Source of the DNA: Candidatus Melainabacteria bacterium
Lineage (GTDB): Bacteria; Cyanobacteriota; Vampirovibrionia; Obscuribacterales; Obscuribacteraceae
Assembly (NCBI GenBank): GCA_016716405.1
Contig: JADJWK010000004.1
Coordinates: 620,001 to 684,000 of the forward strand
DNA length: 64,000 bases
Reading direction: 5' to 3'
Shown: piece by piece, positions 34,298 to 43,597 of the stretch
How the letters are laid out: each line of letters starts with the position of its first letter
How positions within the stretch are numbered: position 1 is the first letter of the stretch
Program-made: the position numbers and the translations under genes
Notes under the pieces: model-generated
Databases searched by the model: none
Told to the model about the DNA's origin: nothing
Seen by the model: only the letters and a program-made list of their open reading frames with translations

Positions 34298-34331
34298 CAA
34301 AGGGGATGCGCAAGCATCCCCTTTGTCTGTT
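34298..34331 (+). terminator. Strong intrinsic terminator after the H1-like gene
   Basis: A perfect 12-base stem CAAAGGGGATGC (34298-34309) and its complement (34314-34325) closes a GCAA tetraloop and is followed by TCTGTTT. The T-tract is interrupted but the stem is strong. Confidence 0.8.
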
Positions 34332-34518
34332 TATGTCCACAAATTTAACAAAGAAAGCCGGATGTCAGGAGCCTGCGGATTGCCAGCGGGCCTGGCACCA
34401 GACCTTCCTTAAGCAGTTATCATACGAGGCTGCCGATTCCTTACCTTTCCCGTCTTTCAAGCAGTCAAGAACCCGGTTAGACTCTCTGCCGGACTTACTA
34501 CTTATTAGGAACCGCCAT

Positions 34519-35721
34519 ATGTCGAACTCTCGAGTCCCGATTCTCAATCTCAGAGCCCAGTATGAAAGCATCGGCGCCGACCTGGAGAAAAGCGTCCTGG
34601 ACGTGCTTCGCAGCGGCAACTATGTGCTGGGGGAGAATGTCACCAGGCTCGAGCAAGAAGTGGCGGCACTTTCCGGCACTACCCATGGGGTGGGCATCGC
34701 CAGCGGCACCGACGCCCTGCTTCTCAGCCTCTGGGCCATCGATATCGCAGCCGGTGACGAAGTAATCACCACACCGTTCACCTTCGCCGCCACCACCGAG
34801 GCCATCGCCCTCCGCCAGGCTACTCCGGTCTATGTAGACATCGATCCGGTCACCTTCAATATCGATCCGTCGAAAATCGAGCGAGCGATCACCGAACGCA
34901 CCCGGGCGATTATTCCGGTACACCTCTACGGTCTACCGTCGGAAATGGGTCCGATCATGGAGATAGCCTCCCGCTACGGGCTCAAAGTGATCGAAGACAA
35001 TGCCCAGTCCATAGGCGCCACTTATAAAGGTGCCCCCACCGGTAGTTTCGGCGACACAGCCTGTATCAGCTTCTATCCAACCAAGAATCTCGGTGCCATC
35101 GGCGACGCCGGCATGATCGTCACCGGCAGTGAGACCATCGACACCAGGCTGCGATCCCTCCGCGCCCACGGTTCGCCCCGCCGTTACTACCACGACGAGC
35201 TGGGTATCAACTCCCGTCTCGACGAGATCCAGGCGGCAGCCCTGGTCGCCAAGCTTGCCCACCTGAAGCGATGGAATGCCCGCCGTCAGGAAATTGCCGC
35301 CCTCTACGGGCGAATGCTTTCCGGCTGTCCCGGTATCGTGACACCAAACGCCGCGGTCACCGACGCCTTTACACATGTATGGCACCAGTACACTATCCGT
35401 GTCCAGACAGGTATCTGCGAACCCGGCCTGGGCAATCCGGCCCGGCAGGCCCTCATGGACGGTCTCAGCGCCCGGGGCGTGGGCTCTATGTGTTATTACC
35501 CTCTGCCTCTGCACATGCAAAAACCCTTCGCCTGCGACTACAAATTCGGCGATTTCCCGGAAGCCGAGCGGGCAGCCAGCGAAGTCCTCTCGCTTCCGAT
35601 GTATCCGGAGCTCGAGGATGCCGAAGTCGAGTACGTAGCACGTTGCGTGCTCGAGGTAATGACCGAATATACGACAACCAGAACCATCGTGAGCCCGGTA
35701 GTGAATCCGGTGACCATCTAG
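34519..35721 (+). CDS. DegT/DnrJ/EryC1-family sugar aminotransferase
   Basis: The ATG at 34519 has AGGA nine bases upstream and gives the family start MSNSRVPILNLRAQYESIGA; the frame is open further upstream across the terminator but that part is not family-like. The 400-residue PLP enzyme shows GNYVLGENVTRLEQEVAAL, GIASGTDALLLSLWA, EDNAQSIGATYKG and SFYPTKNLGAIGDAGM with the PLP lysine at residue 189. It should aminate a nucleotide-linked keto-sugar. The next gene is an acyltransferase of the left-handed helix type, so the pair probably makes an N-acylated amino sugar (as QdtB/QdtC do). Confidence 0.88.
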   Translation: MSNSRVPILNLRAQYESIGADLEKSVLDVLRSGNYVLGENVTRLEQEVAALSGTTHGVGIASGTDALLLSLWAIDIAAGDEVITTPFTFAATTEAIALRQATPVYVDIDPVTFNIDPSKIERAITERTRAIIPVHLYGLPSEMGPIMEIASRYGLKVIEDNAQSIGATYKGAPTGSFGDTACISFYPTKNLGAIGDAGMIVTGSETIDTRLRSLRAHGSPRRYYHDELGINSRLDEIQAAALVAKLAHLKRWNARRQEIAALYGRMLSGCPGIVTPNAAVTDAFTHVWHQYTIRVQTGICEPGLGNPARQALMDGLSARGVGSMCYYPLPLHMQKPFACDYKFGDFPEAERAASEVLSLPMYPELEDAEVEYVARCVLEVMTEYTTTRTIVSPVVNPVTI

Positions 35722-35728
35722 GCAGACA

Positions 35729-36538
35729 ATGAGCCGATTAGACAGGGCAGAAAGGGCAATTCACCCCACCGCATCGGTGAGTCCCGACGCCCATCTGGGA
35801 AAAGATGTCAGGGTAGGCGCCTTCGCCCTCATCGAGGCAGGAGCGGAAATCGGCGATGACACCATCATCGAGGCCGGTGCCGTGATCTACGAGAACGTAT
35901 CCATCGGCCCGGGCTCTTTCGTCGGCGCCCAGTGCATCCTGGGGGAGCGCCAGGCGGGCTATCTGGAAAGCGAGCGGGGCGGCGATCCGTACGAGAATCC
36001 CCCGCTCCGTCTCGGCAAGAATTCAGTAGTCCGCTCCGGCACGATTATCTATTCGGGTTGCACCATCGGCGTGGCTTTCCAGACCGGGCACCGGGCGATC
36101 ATCAGGGAAGACAGCATCTTCGGTGACAACTGCAGTTTCGGGACCCTCTCCCAGTGCGATGGCCGGGTACGGATCGGTAACAAGTGCCGTTTCCACAACA
36201 ATGTATTCATCGCTACATACACCACCTGCGAGGACGATGTCCATTTCTATCCAATGTCCTGCACTGTGGACAGCCTCCACCCGCCGTGCCAGAAAGGCCG
36301 CCAGGGGCCCTATCTCGAATCCGGCGTGATCATCGGCGCCAAAGTCCTCCTGCTTCCCAGAGTGCGGCTGGGCCGCAATTCCGTGGTCGCCGGCGCCTCG
36401 GTTGTCACTCATGATATCGAGCCCGGTATGGTGGTCGTGGGTGCTCCCGCCCGGGCCATCAAGAAGCGCGAAGAGGTGCGCTGCCACCTCGAAGACCGTC
36501 CGGCTTACGAAGTAGCCTTCGACGAGCAGCTCAGATGA
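35729..36538 (+). CDS. Left-handed beta-helix acyltransferase (LpxA/QdtC-like)
   Basis: The 269-residue protein is built of hexapeptide repeats (IHPTASVSPDAHLGKDVRVG, IGDDTIIEAGAVIYENVSIG, VIIGAKVLLLPRVRLGRNSV), interrupted by a loop at about 75-95 and with HRAIIREDSIFG containing the catalytic-type His. The C-terminus has VVGAPARAIKKREE, as in sugar O/N-acetyltransferases. It follows the aminotransferase by 7 bases and overlaps the next gene by 4 (ATGA). An N-acyl transfer to the amino sugar made by its neighbour is the simplest role. LpxA itself is less likely, as there is no LpxD/LpxB next to it. Confidence 0.8.
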   Translation: MSRLDRAERAIHPTASVSPDAHLGKDVRVGAFALIEAGAEIGDDTIIEAGAVIYENVSIGPGSFVGAQCILGERQAGYLESERGGDPYENPPLRLGKNSVVRSGTIIYSGCTIGVAFQTGHRAIIREDSIFGDNCSFGTLSQCDGRVRIGNKCRFHNNVFIATYTTCEDDVHFYPMSCTVDSLHPPCQKGRQGPYLESGVIIGAKVLLLPRVRLGRNSVVAGASVVTHDIEPGMVVVGAPARAIKKREEVRCHLEDRPAYEVAFDEQLR

Positions 36539-38859
36539 CCGCGCCGGGCGGTAAAGCCAGGCAAGCTACCATCATTTTTCTCGGCTCTGCCTGCCTGCTC
36601 ACCATCCTGGCTTACACTCCCGTGCTCTTCGACTTTTTCACCGGCGATGATTTCGTCCACCTGATCTGGCTGAAGGACGCTGTCCGGAATCCGGAGCTCA
36701 TCGCCCGCAATTTCTGGAGCAACTGGCTGGATGTTCCCACCACCAGGTTCTACCGTCCCCTGATCTCGGTCTTCATGGTCAGCGATTATCTGATCTGGGG
36801 CACGAACGGTCTCGGCTTTCACCTCACCAATCTCGTTTTCCACCTGATCTCCACCATCTCTATCTATCTTATCGCCACCAGTCTTTTAAGAACGGTCCGG
36901 CGCGCAAACTGCCAGAACAACTGGCAGGAAAACTGGCAGGACACCTGTCCATACGGTTTTTTCGCAGCAGCAATTTTCGGGCTCTATCCTATTCATCCGG
37001 AAGCGGTCTCCTGGATAACCGGACGGGTCGACACCATAGTCACCGCCTTTTTTCTTCTCAGTCTTTATTCCTATATAAAGTTCAGGCAGGAGAAGAAAAC
37101 ACCATACTTCATCGGGAGCCTGATCTTCATGATGCTCTCCCTTGCCTCGAAAGAGATGGCAGTGATTCTCCCGCCTCTCTTCGCGCTCCTGGAGCTCGCA
37201 GTTTTTCGCAGGCCAGGAAAGCTCCGGAGCGGAATTTTGTACTCGCTTCCTTCCTGGGCATTGCTCGCTGCCTATTTCGTCCTGCGGCGGCTCGCTCTCG
37301 GCACTTTCGTCGGCGGCTACGACAACACCCTGGCTGTAAGCGATCCCGGTCATTTCGCCAGAACCTGGATCCACGGTATGAAAATGTTTCTTCTCCCCAT
37401 CAATCGAGATTTGATCGAGGGCAGTCGAGTCGCAGGCGAGCCCCTTGCCCTGCTCACTCTGCTCTTCGGCATAGCCATCACCATCGTCCTCTGCGGAGCA
37501 GCAATCAATGCTCTTCTGGATAAAGGCCTCCGCCCGCTCTTTCTGTTCAATCTGGGATTCATGGCCCTTTCCCTGGCGCCGGTATACAAGGTCTTCGCCA
37601 TCGCAGGGGATCTCCAGGGCAGCCGTCTGGTCTATCTGGCCAGTGTCGGTCTCGGTCTTCTTTGTGCCATGATCGTCATCAGGATCTCCGAAGATAAGAG
37701 ATTCGCCATTCTCGAGCTCCTCTTCGCCTCCTCCTTCCTCTGTCTCTGCTTCAATGCGCTCTGGCTGAACAACCAGGTCTGGAGACAGGCCGGTCTCGAA
37801 TCCAATGCGATCAGGGCATCTCTTTCGTCTATCTATAGAGAGATTCATGGCGATCCCCAGGTACTTATCACCGGCTTGCCGGACAATATCGCCGGCGCCT
37901 ATGTCTGCCGGAACGCCCTCACCGGAATGACCAGGGCACCACAGCTGGAGCGCGATATCAATAATTGTTTGACAGTATCGAGCGTCGAGCCGGTGATCCC
38001 TTTCGGCTATCTCCGGGACTCATTGAAAAGCGCCGGCGATAAGGTTTTGATTTTCGACTGGGACAGCCGGGCAAAACGTCTGGTGCGAATCGAGCTGGAA
38101 CAAGGTCCGGAGAGCTTTCCGGACAAGCCCTTTTGGCTTAATCCGGAGAAGAGGGAAACGACCTGGCAGGGCAGACCGGCCATCGAGCTTGGCGGTCCCT
38201 CCCTGGATCTGCCCGGTTTTCCAATCAGTCTCATCGCCATCGACCTGGTTCTCGAAGAGCCGGCCAAAGAAACGGTGAGGGTCGATCTGCTCTACCGGAG
38301 CAAGAGACAGGAGAGATTCTCGGAGGACCGCGCTTTTCATAGCCAGATCGAGCGAGGCGAGAAGAATGCCCGCCTTGTCTTCGCCCCGCGACCGAGCCCG
38401 GAGTTCGCTCTGGGTGGGAGGCTCGAAGCCCTGCTTCTCGCCTCCCCCTGCCTGCAGGGAGCCAGAATCGAAAAGATCGAGATTCCCGATGAGACAAGGG
38501 CTATTCCGCGTATCTCTTTTCCGGGCTCGGGCTATCTCGGAAGCAAAGGATTCATGCATCTGAGCGCCACCGGAAAGAAATGCATGTCTGTGCAGATCGA
38601 CGGCAGCAATGTCCCGGGCAGCGCCGCCACCGTCTTCGAGATCGGGCTTCCCAACCGGCTTTTCACCTCCCTCAACGGACCGCGGTCCGAGAGCCGGCTT
38701 CTCAAAGAATTGCCGGCGCCGCTTTCCGGCAGCCTGGCGATCGAACGGGAGCTCTTTCCCACCGCCGGAATCTACGAAGGCAGGGCGTTCTGTCTCGATA
38801 AATCCGGCAATCGCACCGGTCTTGCCGGGGATCATATAGTGATTGCCGTGGATAATTGA
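36535..38859 (+). CDS. GT-C-type membrane glycosyltransferase-like protein
   Basis: This 774-residue protein has about 10-11 spans in the first 420 residues and a soluble C-terminal half. The first lumenal loop DFFTGDDFVHLIWLKDA carries the acidic pair expected in GT-C enzymes. FGLYPIHPEAVSWITGRVD and LASKEMAVILPPLFALLEL match the TMTC-type/DUF1736-like bacterial group that uses polyprenyl-phosphate sugars. The C-terminal domain (from about 430) is beta-rich with no recognised motif. It is coupled to the acyltransferase by an ATGA overlap, suggesting it transfers the finished sugar to a surface acceptor. Confidence 0.7.
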   Translation: MTAPGGKARQATIIFLGSACLLTILAYTPVLFDFFTGDDFVHLIWLKDAVRNPELIARNFWSNWLDVPTTRFYRPLISVFMVSDYLIWGTNGLGFHLTNLVFHLISTISIYLIATSLLRTVRRANCQNNWQENWQDTCPYGFFAAAIFGLYPIHPEAVSWITGRVDTIVTAFFLLSLYSYIKFRQEKKTPYFIGSLIFMMLSLASKEMAVILPPLFALLELAVFRRPGKLRSGILYSLPSWALLAAYFVLRRLALGTFVGGYDNTLAVSDPGHFARTWIHGMKMFLLPINRDLIEGSRVAGEPLALLTLLFGIAITIVLCGAAINALLDKGLRPLFLFNLGFMALSLAPVYKVFAIAGDLQGSRLVYLASVGLGLLCAMIVIRISEDKRFAILELLFASSFLCLCFNALWLNNQVWRQAGLESNAIRASLSSIYREIHGDPQVLITGLPDNIAGAYVCRNALTGMTRAPQLERDINNCLTVSSVEPVIPFGYLRDSLKSAGDKVLIFDWDSRAKRLVRIELEQGPESFPDKPFWLNPEKRETTWQGRPAIELGGPSLDLPGFPISLIAIDLVLEEPAKETVRVDLLYRSKRQERFSEDRAFHSQIERGEKNARLVFAPRPSPEFALGGRLEALLLASPCLQGARIEKIEIPDETRAIPRISFPGSGYLGSKGFMHLSATGKKCMSVQIDGSNVPGSAATVFEIGLPNRLFTSLNGPRSESRLLKELPAPLSGSLAIERELFPTAGIYEGRAFCLDKSGNRTGLAGDHIVIAVDN

Positions 38860-38864
38860 TCCCG

Positions 38865-39173
38865 ATGTCCTCGAGAAGTACCGATCTCAAAAAACTTCTA
38901 CTCGCCTTCCTGCTCGGCACCGGCATAATCGCAGCCTCTGTCGCTACAGTCGCCCTGTCCGGTTTGCAAGCTGAAGAGATCGCGGACTGGCGAGGATTCT
39001 ATATCTTCTGCCGCAGCCTCGCTCCGGTCCTGGCTGCTTTTTTCCTCTTCTTCCAGACTTTCGCCCTGGTCACAATACTCGGCCGGGGCCTCTATCTAAG
39101 AGCCAGACCGCAGAGAGTAGAGAAAGGTCGAGAGAACGCGGATGGCATAAACGAAAATGAAAAACAAGAATAG
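38865..39173 (+). CDS. Small two-span membrane protein
   Basis: The ATG at 38865 is preferred to the in-frame TTG at 38856. The 102-residue product has two hydrophobic segments (about residues 10-30 and 42-68) and a charged C-terminal tail rich in Arg, Glu and Asn. It lies 5 bases after the GT-C gene, so it may be part of that operon. Its last 78 bases overlap the opposite-strand gene's 3' end, an unusually long convergent overlap. The family is not recognised. Confidence 0.5.
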   Translation: MSSRSTDLKKLLLAFLLGTGIIAASVATVALSGLQAEEIADWRGFYIFCRSLAPVLAAFFLFFQTFALVTILGRGLYLRARPQRVEKGRENADGINENEKQE

Positions 39174-40331
39174 GATCATTAGCGATAGATCCTGCATTGA
39201 AAACGGTGCTTTCTGATTCTGAAGGACATCCGGAGGGAAAAAGGAGAGAGCCAGGGAAGCCAGCCCTGTGCCTATGCAGGCCGACGCGAGGGAAAAAGTC
39301 AGAGGCTTGCCGTGACTCGCTTTGAGAATATAGGGAATGAGAATAGGAACCAGATAGAAGATAGTCACCGCCGGCATCAGCCAGGGTGCCAGGGGATCGG
39401 CAATCAAAAGCGCCCCTGTCCCCAGACAGGAGAGAACCATCCAGGCTCCCAGGATATCGGCCTCTAGAATCTCTTCCCGGGTCAGCACCCCGGCAGCCAG
39501 GGGATCGGCACGCATGGCAAGATTGAGAAAGACCGGGCCGACATGCGTTCCCGCATAAGCAAAGATCATGACCGGAATATAGACCGGCAGTAGCAGAAAG
39601 GCGAGAAATCCGCTTCCGGGAAAAACCGGCGGATTCCTGACCAGGGAGACCAGGACGCATACATCGGTGAAAAATGGATAACGAGAATGGTTCGACAAAA
39701 TCAGACCATCCCGGGCCCAGTCCGAAGTAGGTCTCAGACGCAGAGCCTCTCGAAAGCTCTCGGAAGCCTCCGGGAAACGCCTCAGGCTGATCAGTACATA
39801 ACCCTTGGTGGCATGACCGTCCAGGGTGGAAGGATCGAGGGCGAGAGCCCTCTCGATGGCATCGAGACTCTCCTCATAGCGCCGACAGCACTTCAGGGCC
39901 CAGGCCCGGGCCACCAGCGCCTGGACATTCTCGGGCTCCAGGGCAAGGGCCGCATCCGCATTCTCCAGGGCACTCTCGCCGTGATTCTCGGAAAGGTCGA
40001 GAAAAGAGCGCTCCACGAAGCTCGAGGCGAACTGGCTATCGAGATTGATGGCCTGATCGATGGCCCGGCGGCCCTCCCCGGTCTTGCCCGCCAGCCTGAG
40101 CACGTGACCGAGCACATAAAAGTTGTATCCGTAATCGGGCTCGAGCGCCACGGCCCGATTGGCAGCCTCGATGGCCTCATCGAAGCGATCCAGACGTTGC
40201 AGGCTCAAAGCCAGGAGACGGTAACAGTCGGAGCTGTCGGGATCGAGGCTGATAGCCTCCCGGAGAACCTCGATGGACTTCTCGAACTGTTTGCTCTGGT
40301 AAAGTAGGTCAGCCCTGTCATAAGCGCTCAT
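39096..40331 (-). CDS. TPR protein with C-terminal membrane domain
   Basis: The 411-residue protein has six TPR units in the first 210 residues (LYQSKQFEKSIEVLREAISL, LALSLQRLDRFDEAIEAANR and so on) and then five membrane spans (about residues 228-405). The TPRs would face the cytoplasm and the spans anchor the protein; the last span is followed by a short basic tail. No enzyme motif is visible. The 3' end overlaps the opposite-strand small membrane protein by 78 bases. It lies 26 bases downstream of the SelB-like gene on the same strand. Confidence 0.78.
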   Translation of the reverse strand: MSAYDRADLLYQSKQFEKSIEVLREAISLDPDSSDCYRLLALSLQRLDRFDEAIEAANRAVALEPDYGYNFYVLGHVLRLAGKTGEGRRAIDQAINLDSQFASSFVERSFLDLSENHGESALENADAALALEPENVQALVARAWALKCCRRYEESLDAIERALALDPSTLDGHATKGYVLISLRRFPEASESFREALRLRPTSDWARDGLILSNHSRYPFFTDVCVLVSLVRNPPVFPGSGFLAFLLLPVYIPVMIFAYAGTHVGPVFLNLAMRADPLAAGVLTREEILEADILGAWMVLSCLGTGALLIADPLAPWLMPAVTIFYLVPILIPYILKASHGKPLTFSLASACIGTGLASLALSFFPPDVLQNQKAPFSMQDLSLMILFLFFIFVYAIRVLSTFLYSLRSGS

Positions 40332-40357
40332 CTGATTGATTCTGATTCCCTGGTTGG

Positions 40358-42454
40358 TTATTGGCGGGGCGCAGCCTTGACCAGCACACGTCCGGCAGGC
40401 AGACGCCGGGTTATGAGCTCGTCATCGAAATAAGCGAGCAGGGCCATGGTGTATTTCCTCGAGACCGAAAGCTCCTGCCTGAAATCGGAAGGGGTAATCA
40501 CCCGGTTTCGCTGAAAGATCCGCCCCAGGACCCGGTGGGCCTCCAGGATGAAAGCGGGGCTGGCGACAAATTCATAGTTGACCAGATGGGCTTCCTGCCG
40601 CTCCTCCATATATTTGAGTGTCTCGGCAAGAAGCGGTTGCGCCAGACCGAGCCTGACAGAAAGCTCTTTCACCTCGATGATGGGAGTCTCGATCAGGAAC
40701 TCACCCACTTTCGCCGCGGCATCCAGGCAGTCCTGGCTGACCGCACGCCGGGCCGCGCCACCGCCGGGAAGGAGCCCCTCCCTGGTCTGGGTCACTTCCT
40801 GCTTTTCCACGAGCACCGAAATCAGATGCTGAAAAACCGGTCGAGCAAGAAGAGGAGCCAGGTCAACCCGGAGCTTCTCCTGGGGGACAGGCGCGTCCGC
40901 TGCCGCCACCACCTCTTTGACCCTGGCGGCAAGAATGGTGAGCTCGCCGCTGGCTACCACCAGATCACCCACAACCAGAGCGGCCCCGCTATCGCATAGA
41001 GTGTCTATGGTTTGCCTGAGCTTGAAGGAAGAAAGTATGGAGGCGAGCTCGGCAAGGCTGAGGGCTTTCCCGGGAGAGGCGCCGATGAGCTCCATCACCG
41101 CTTCCCCGGTCTTGCCCTGCAGAAGGAGAAGAGCGATGGCCATGACCTGCTTGCGGCTCAACCAGCGCGGCCGGGACGTCGAATCGAAGGCCAGGAGAAT
41201 TTTCCCCCCGGCGATTCCGTAGTCTCCGTAACGGATCACACAGTCGTCCTCGGGCTTGATCACCAGCGGATCGTGCAACTGTACCTGACCGATCGAGAGT
41301 CCATCGTTGATCTCGTGCGAGCCATTCTCCGGCGGGCTGCTGTTCCAGGAGAGGAAGCCGCTGCGCTCGGCGGTACCGTGGTAGAAGCGTATGAGCTGGG
41401 GCTTGAGCTTGCGGGCACGCCGGTCGCCGGACGAATCGAGCCGGCTCTCGAGTCCGCCGAGATCCCGGAGCGCCACCATCACCGTGGACACCGGTCTCGT
41501 GCCCGGGGCGACGATAGCCTGACCACGCTCCACGGGCTTGTGCTCTTTGACGGATAGATTGACTGCCAGCCTCTGCCCGGGGAAAGCGCATTCGAGCTGG
41601 CGGTTGAACGTTTCGAGCCCCCGGACCCGGGCCATGATATTCCCGGGCTCGATAGCGACACTGTCGCCAATCCTGATCTCGCCTTCAATCAGGGTTCCGG
41701 TCACCACGGCACCATAGCCCGACTTGCTGAAAATCCTGTCGATAGGCAGATAGGGCGGCAGGGGAGTGCCGGCGAGGTCCCGGCGCCGATCCGCCAGGGG
41801 GTGCTCCATGAGTCTTGCCACGATGCTGCGCTTGAGCTCGATCATGCCGCGCTGGCTGACATTGTCCACCTCGATCGTATCGAGAACCTTGATACCGAAC
41901 CGCCCGGCAAGAGCCTCGGCCTCTTCTCTGCCCGCCGCCAGCTGCTCGGGGGCGGCAAGATCGATCTTGGTGACGGCCAGAATGCAGGACTTCACGCCGA
42001 GCAGAGAGAGGATCTTCACATGCTGAACGGTCTGGGGCATGGGGCCTTCGTCGGCTGCCACCACCAGTAATGCCAGGTCTATCCCTCCCACACCGGCGAG
42101 CATATTCTTCAAGAACTTGCCATGACCCGGAACATCGATAAAGCCCACCACCAGCTCTCCGGCGCCGGTTTCGCTGGCGCTGCCTCCGCCTTCATGACGA
42201 TTGGTGTCGGTCCGCAGTATTCGAGAAAGAGATTGCGGGAAGGACTGGTCCAGAGAAGCCAGTGACTCCCGGTCCAGGCGAATATGCGCGAAACCGATAT
42301 CGGTGGTCATCTCGCGCTCTTTCTCTTCTTTGAGACGATCCGGATCGATTCCGGTCAAGGCCCTGAGGAGGCTCGTCTTGCCATGGTCGACATGACCGGC
42401 GGTGGCAAGCGTGAAATTGAGAGTCGCCTGAGAAGCAGCTTTTTTCACCGGCAT
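40358..42454 (-). CDS. selB: SelB-like selenocysteine-specific elongation factor
   Basis: The 698-residue GTPase has G1 GHVDHGKT (residues 20-27), G3 DVPGHGKFLKNML and G4 TKIDLA, then EF-Tu-type domains II and III (GYGAVVTGTLIEGEIRIGD). About 250 C-terminal residues form winged-helix repeats (ITPSDFRQELSVSRKYTMAL near the end), which bind SECIS RNA in SelB. The switch region reads KEREMTTDIGFAHIRL; typical SelB has RG-x-TIDLGFA, so the Gly before the invariant Thr is Glu here. I see no selA, selD, tRNA-Sec or in-frame UGA gene in the window. It may be true SelB or a divergent relative. Confidence 0.82.
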   Translation of the reverse strand: MPVKKAASQATLNFTLATAGHVDHGKTSLLRALTGIDPDRLKEEKEREMTTDIGFAHIRLDRESLASLDQSFPQSLSRILRTDTNRHEGGGSASETGAGELVVGFIDVPGHGKFLKNMLAGVGGIDLALLVVAADEGPMPQTVQHVKILSLLGVKSCILAVTKIDLAAPEQLAAGREEAEALAGRFGIKVLDTIEVDNVSQRGMIELKRSIVARLMEHPLADRRRDLAGTPLPPYLPIDRIFSKSGYGAVVTGTLIEGEIRIGDSVAIEPGNIMARVRGLETFNRQLECAFPGQRLAVNLSVKEHKPVERGQAIVAPGTRPVSTVMVALRDLGGLESRLDSSGDRRARKLKPQLIRFYHGTAERSGFLSWNSSPPENGSHEINDGLSIGQVQLHDPLVIKPEDDCVIRYGDYGIAGGKILLAFDSTSRPRWLSRKQVMAIALLLLQGKTGEAVMELIGASPGKALSLAELASILSSFKLRQTIDTLCDSGAALVVGDLVVASGELTILAARVKEVVAAADAPVPQEKLRVDLAPLLARPVFQHLISVLVEKQEVTQTREGLLPGGGAARRAVSQDCLDAAAKVGEFLIETPIIEVKELSVRLGLAQPLLAETLKYMEERQEAHLVNYEFVASPAFILEAHRVLGRIFQRNRVITPSDFRQELSVSRKYTMALLAYFDDELITRRLPAGRVLVKAAPRQ

Positions 42455-42575
42455 GTCACCTGCTTTTTTTCTCCAGAATCTCGCTCAGGTTCTAGCTGAG
42501 AGTTTCCTAACGGCATCGATAACCGGAAACCATTAGAATCTCGTTGTTCCAGCAGCATTATAAGAGGTTTGCTCA

Positions 42576-43187
42576 GTGCTTCACCAATATATCGACCCGA
42601 TTCTGGAGATGATCGCGAGCGGCGTCGAAGCCTGGGGCTACTGGGGGATCATCCTGATGATGGCCATCGAATCCGCCAATATTCCCCTGCCCTCGGAGGC
42701 GATCATGCCTACCGCAGGAATTCTCGTGCAGCAGGGCAAAATGAATTTTCACTTGGCAGCGCTGGCCGGAGCGGTGGGTTGCGTGGTGGGCTCCATACCT
42801 TCCTACTTCCTGGGTATGAAAGGCGGCAGACCCTTTCTGGAGAAATACGGGCGCTGGTTCCTTCTCAAAGCGAAAGATCTGGAGACCGCCGACAAATGGG
42901 TCAACAAGTACGGAGACATGACCTTTTTCATCTGCCGCATGCTGCCCGTGGTCCGGACATTCATATCTTTTCCCGCAGGCGTCCTCAAAGCTCATTTTCT
43001 GATGTTCTGCATTTTCACCTTTATAGGCTCGTGGATCTGGTGTTACTTTCTCACCTGGGTCGGCGTGCAATTCGGGGCGAACATGGAGATGTTCCGGGGC
43101 ATCTGGCACAAATTCGATATCGCCATCGTGGTCTTCTGCGTGGCTGGCTTCGGCTACTACCTCTACCACCATCTGAAGCCCGAATAA
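42576..43187 (+). CDS. DedA-family membrane protein
   Basis: The GTG at 42576 has an AAGAGG site just upstream. The 203-residue protein has four to five hydrophobic segments with the DedA/VTT core: MMAIESANIPLPSEAIMPTA, AGAVGCVVGSIPSYFLGMKG, FFICRMLPVVRTFISFPAGV and a final hydrophobic helix. FxRxxPxxR is the signature Arg pair. DedA proteins recycle undecaprenyl phosphate or phospholipids across the membrane. It is divergent from the SelB-like gene with a 121-base gap. Confidence 0.9.
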   Translation: MLHQYIDPILEMIASGVEAWGYWGIILMMAIESANIPLPSEAIMPTAGILVQQGKMNFHLAALAGAVGCVVGSIPSYFLGMKGGRPFLEKYGRWFLLKAKDLETADKWVNKYGDMTFFICRMLPVVRTFISFPAGVLKAHFLMFCIFTFIGSWIWCYFLTWVGVQFGANMEMFRGIWHKFDIAIVVFCVAGFGYYLYHHLKPE

Positions 43188-43208
43188 GAGCGATTGTTCC
43201 AGGGAGAT

Positions 43209-43499
43209 TTACTTCTTGTACTGGCGGCGCCTGGTGTTCTTCCTGATCTCCAGAAGCTCGGAGAGGAGCTTGTCTCTCTCGGGACCGTCCCAGCGCTTGA
43301 GCCAGGACGCCACCGCCGCCTCGATCATGCCGCTCTTGTCAGGAGAATGCGTGCCATAAAGCTTCTTGAGCTCCAGCCAGATGGACTGGAGAGCCGAGAG
43401 CTGGTCCGATGGAAGCTTCACGGTATAAGCGACATATTTGCTCTTCGCCTCAGCGGCTGAAGCCTGCTCTTGCTGGTCTTCTAAATCTTTTTCGCTCAT
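43209..43499 (-). CDS. Small hydrophilic protein of unknown function
   Basis: The ATG at 43499 is favoured because GAGG lies 6-9 bases upstream; the longer frame starting at 43550 adds 17 residues without a ribosome site. The 96-residue product begins with an acidic/Gln-rich stretch, then AKSKYVAYTVKLPSDQLSAL and FLEIRKNTRRRQYKK-like basic C-terminal residues. It has no membrane span. The middle resembles helical DNA- or ribosome-associated small proteins, but I do not recognise the family. It converges with the DedA gene. Confidence 0.55.
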   Translation of the reverse strand: MSEKDLEDQQEQASAAEAKSKYVAYTVKLPSDQLSALQSIWLELKKLYGTHSPDKSGMIEAAVASWLKRWDGPERDKLLSELLEIRKNTRRRQYKK

Positions 43500-43597
43500 A
43501 AAAACCTCGCCCCAATTGTACAGGATCAGCGCATAGCCTGTAATCGCCACCGCTACTGATACCAGAAATCACCGGCGTGGGCGGCCGGTGCTTCATA

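Noticed and set aside
42292..42303. ACCGATATCGGT palindrome like the dispersed operator
   Set aside because: It is inside the selB-like coding sequence, covers only the central 12 bases and is explained by codon use.
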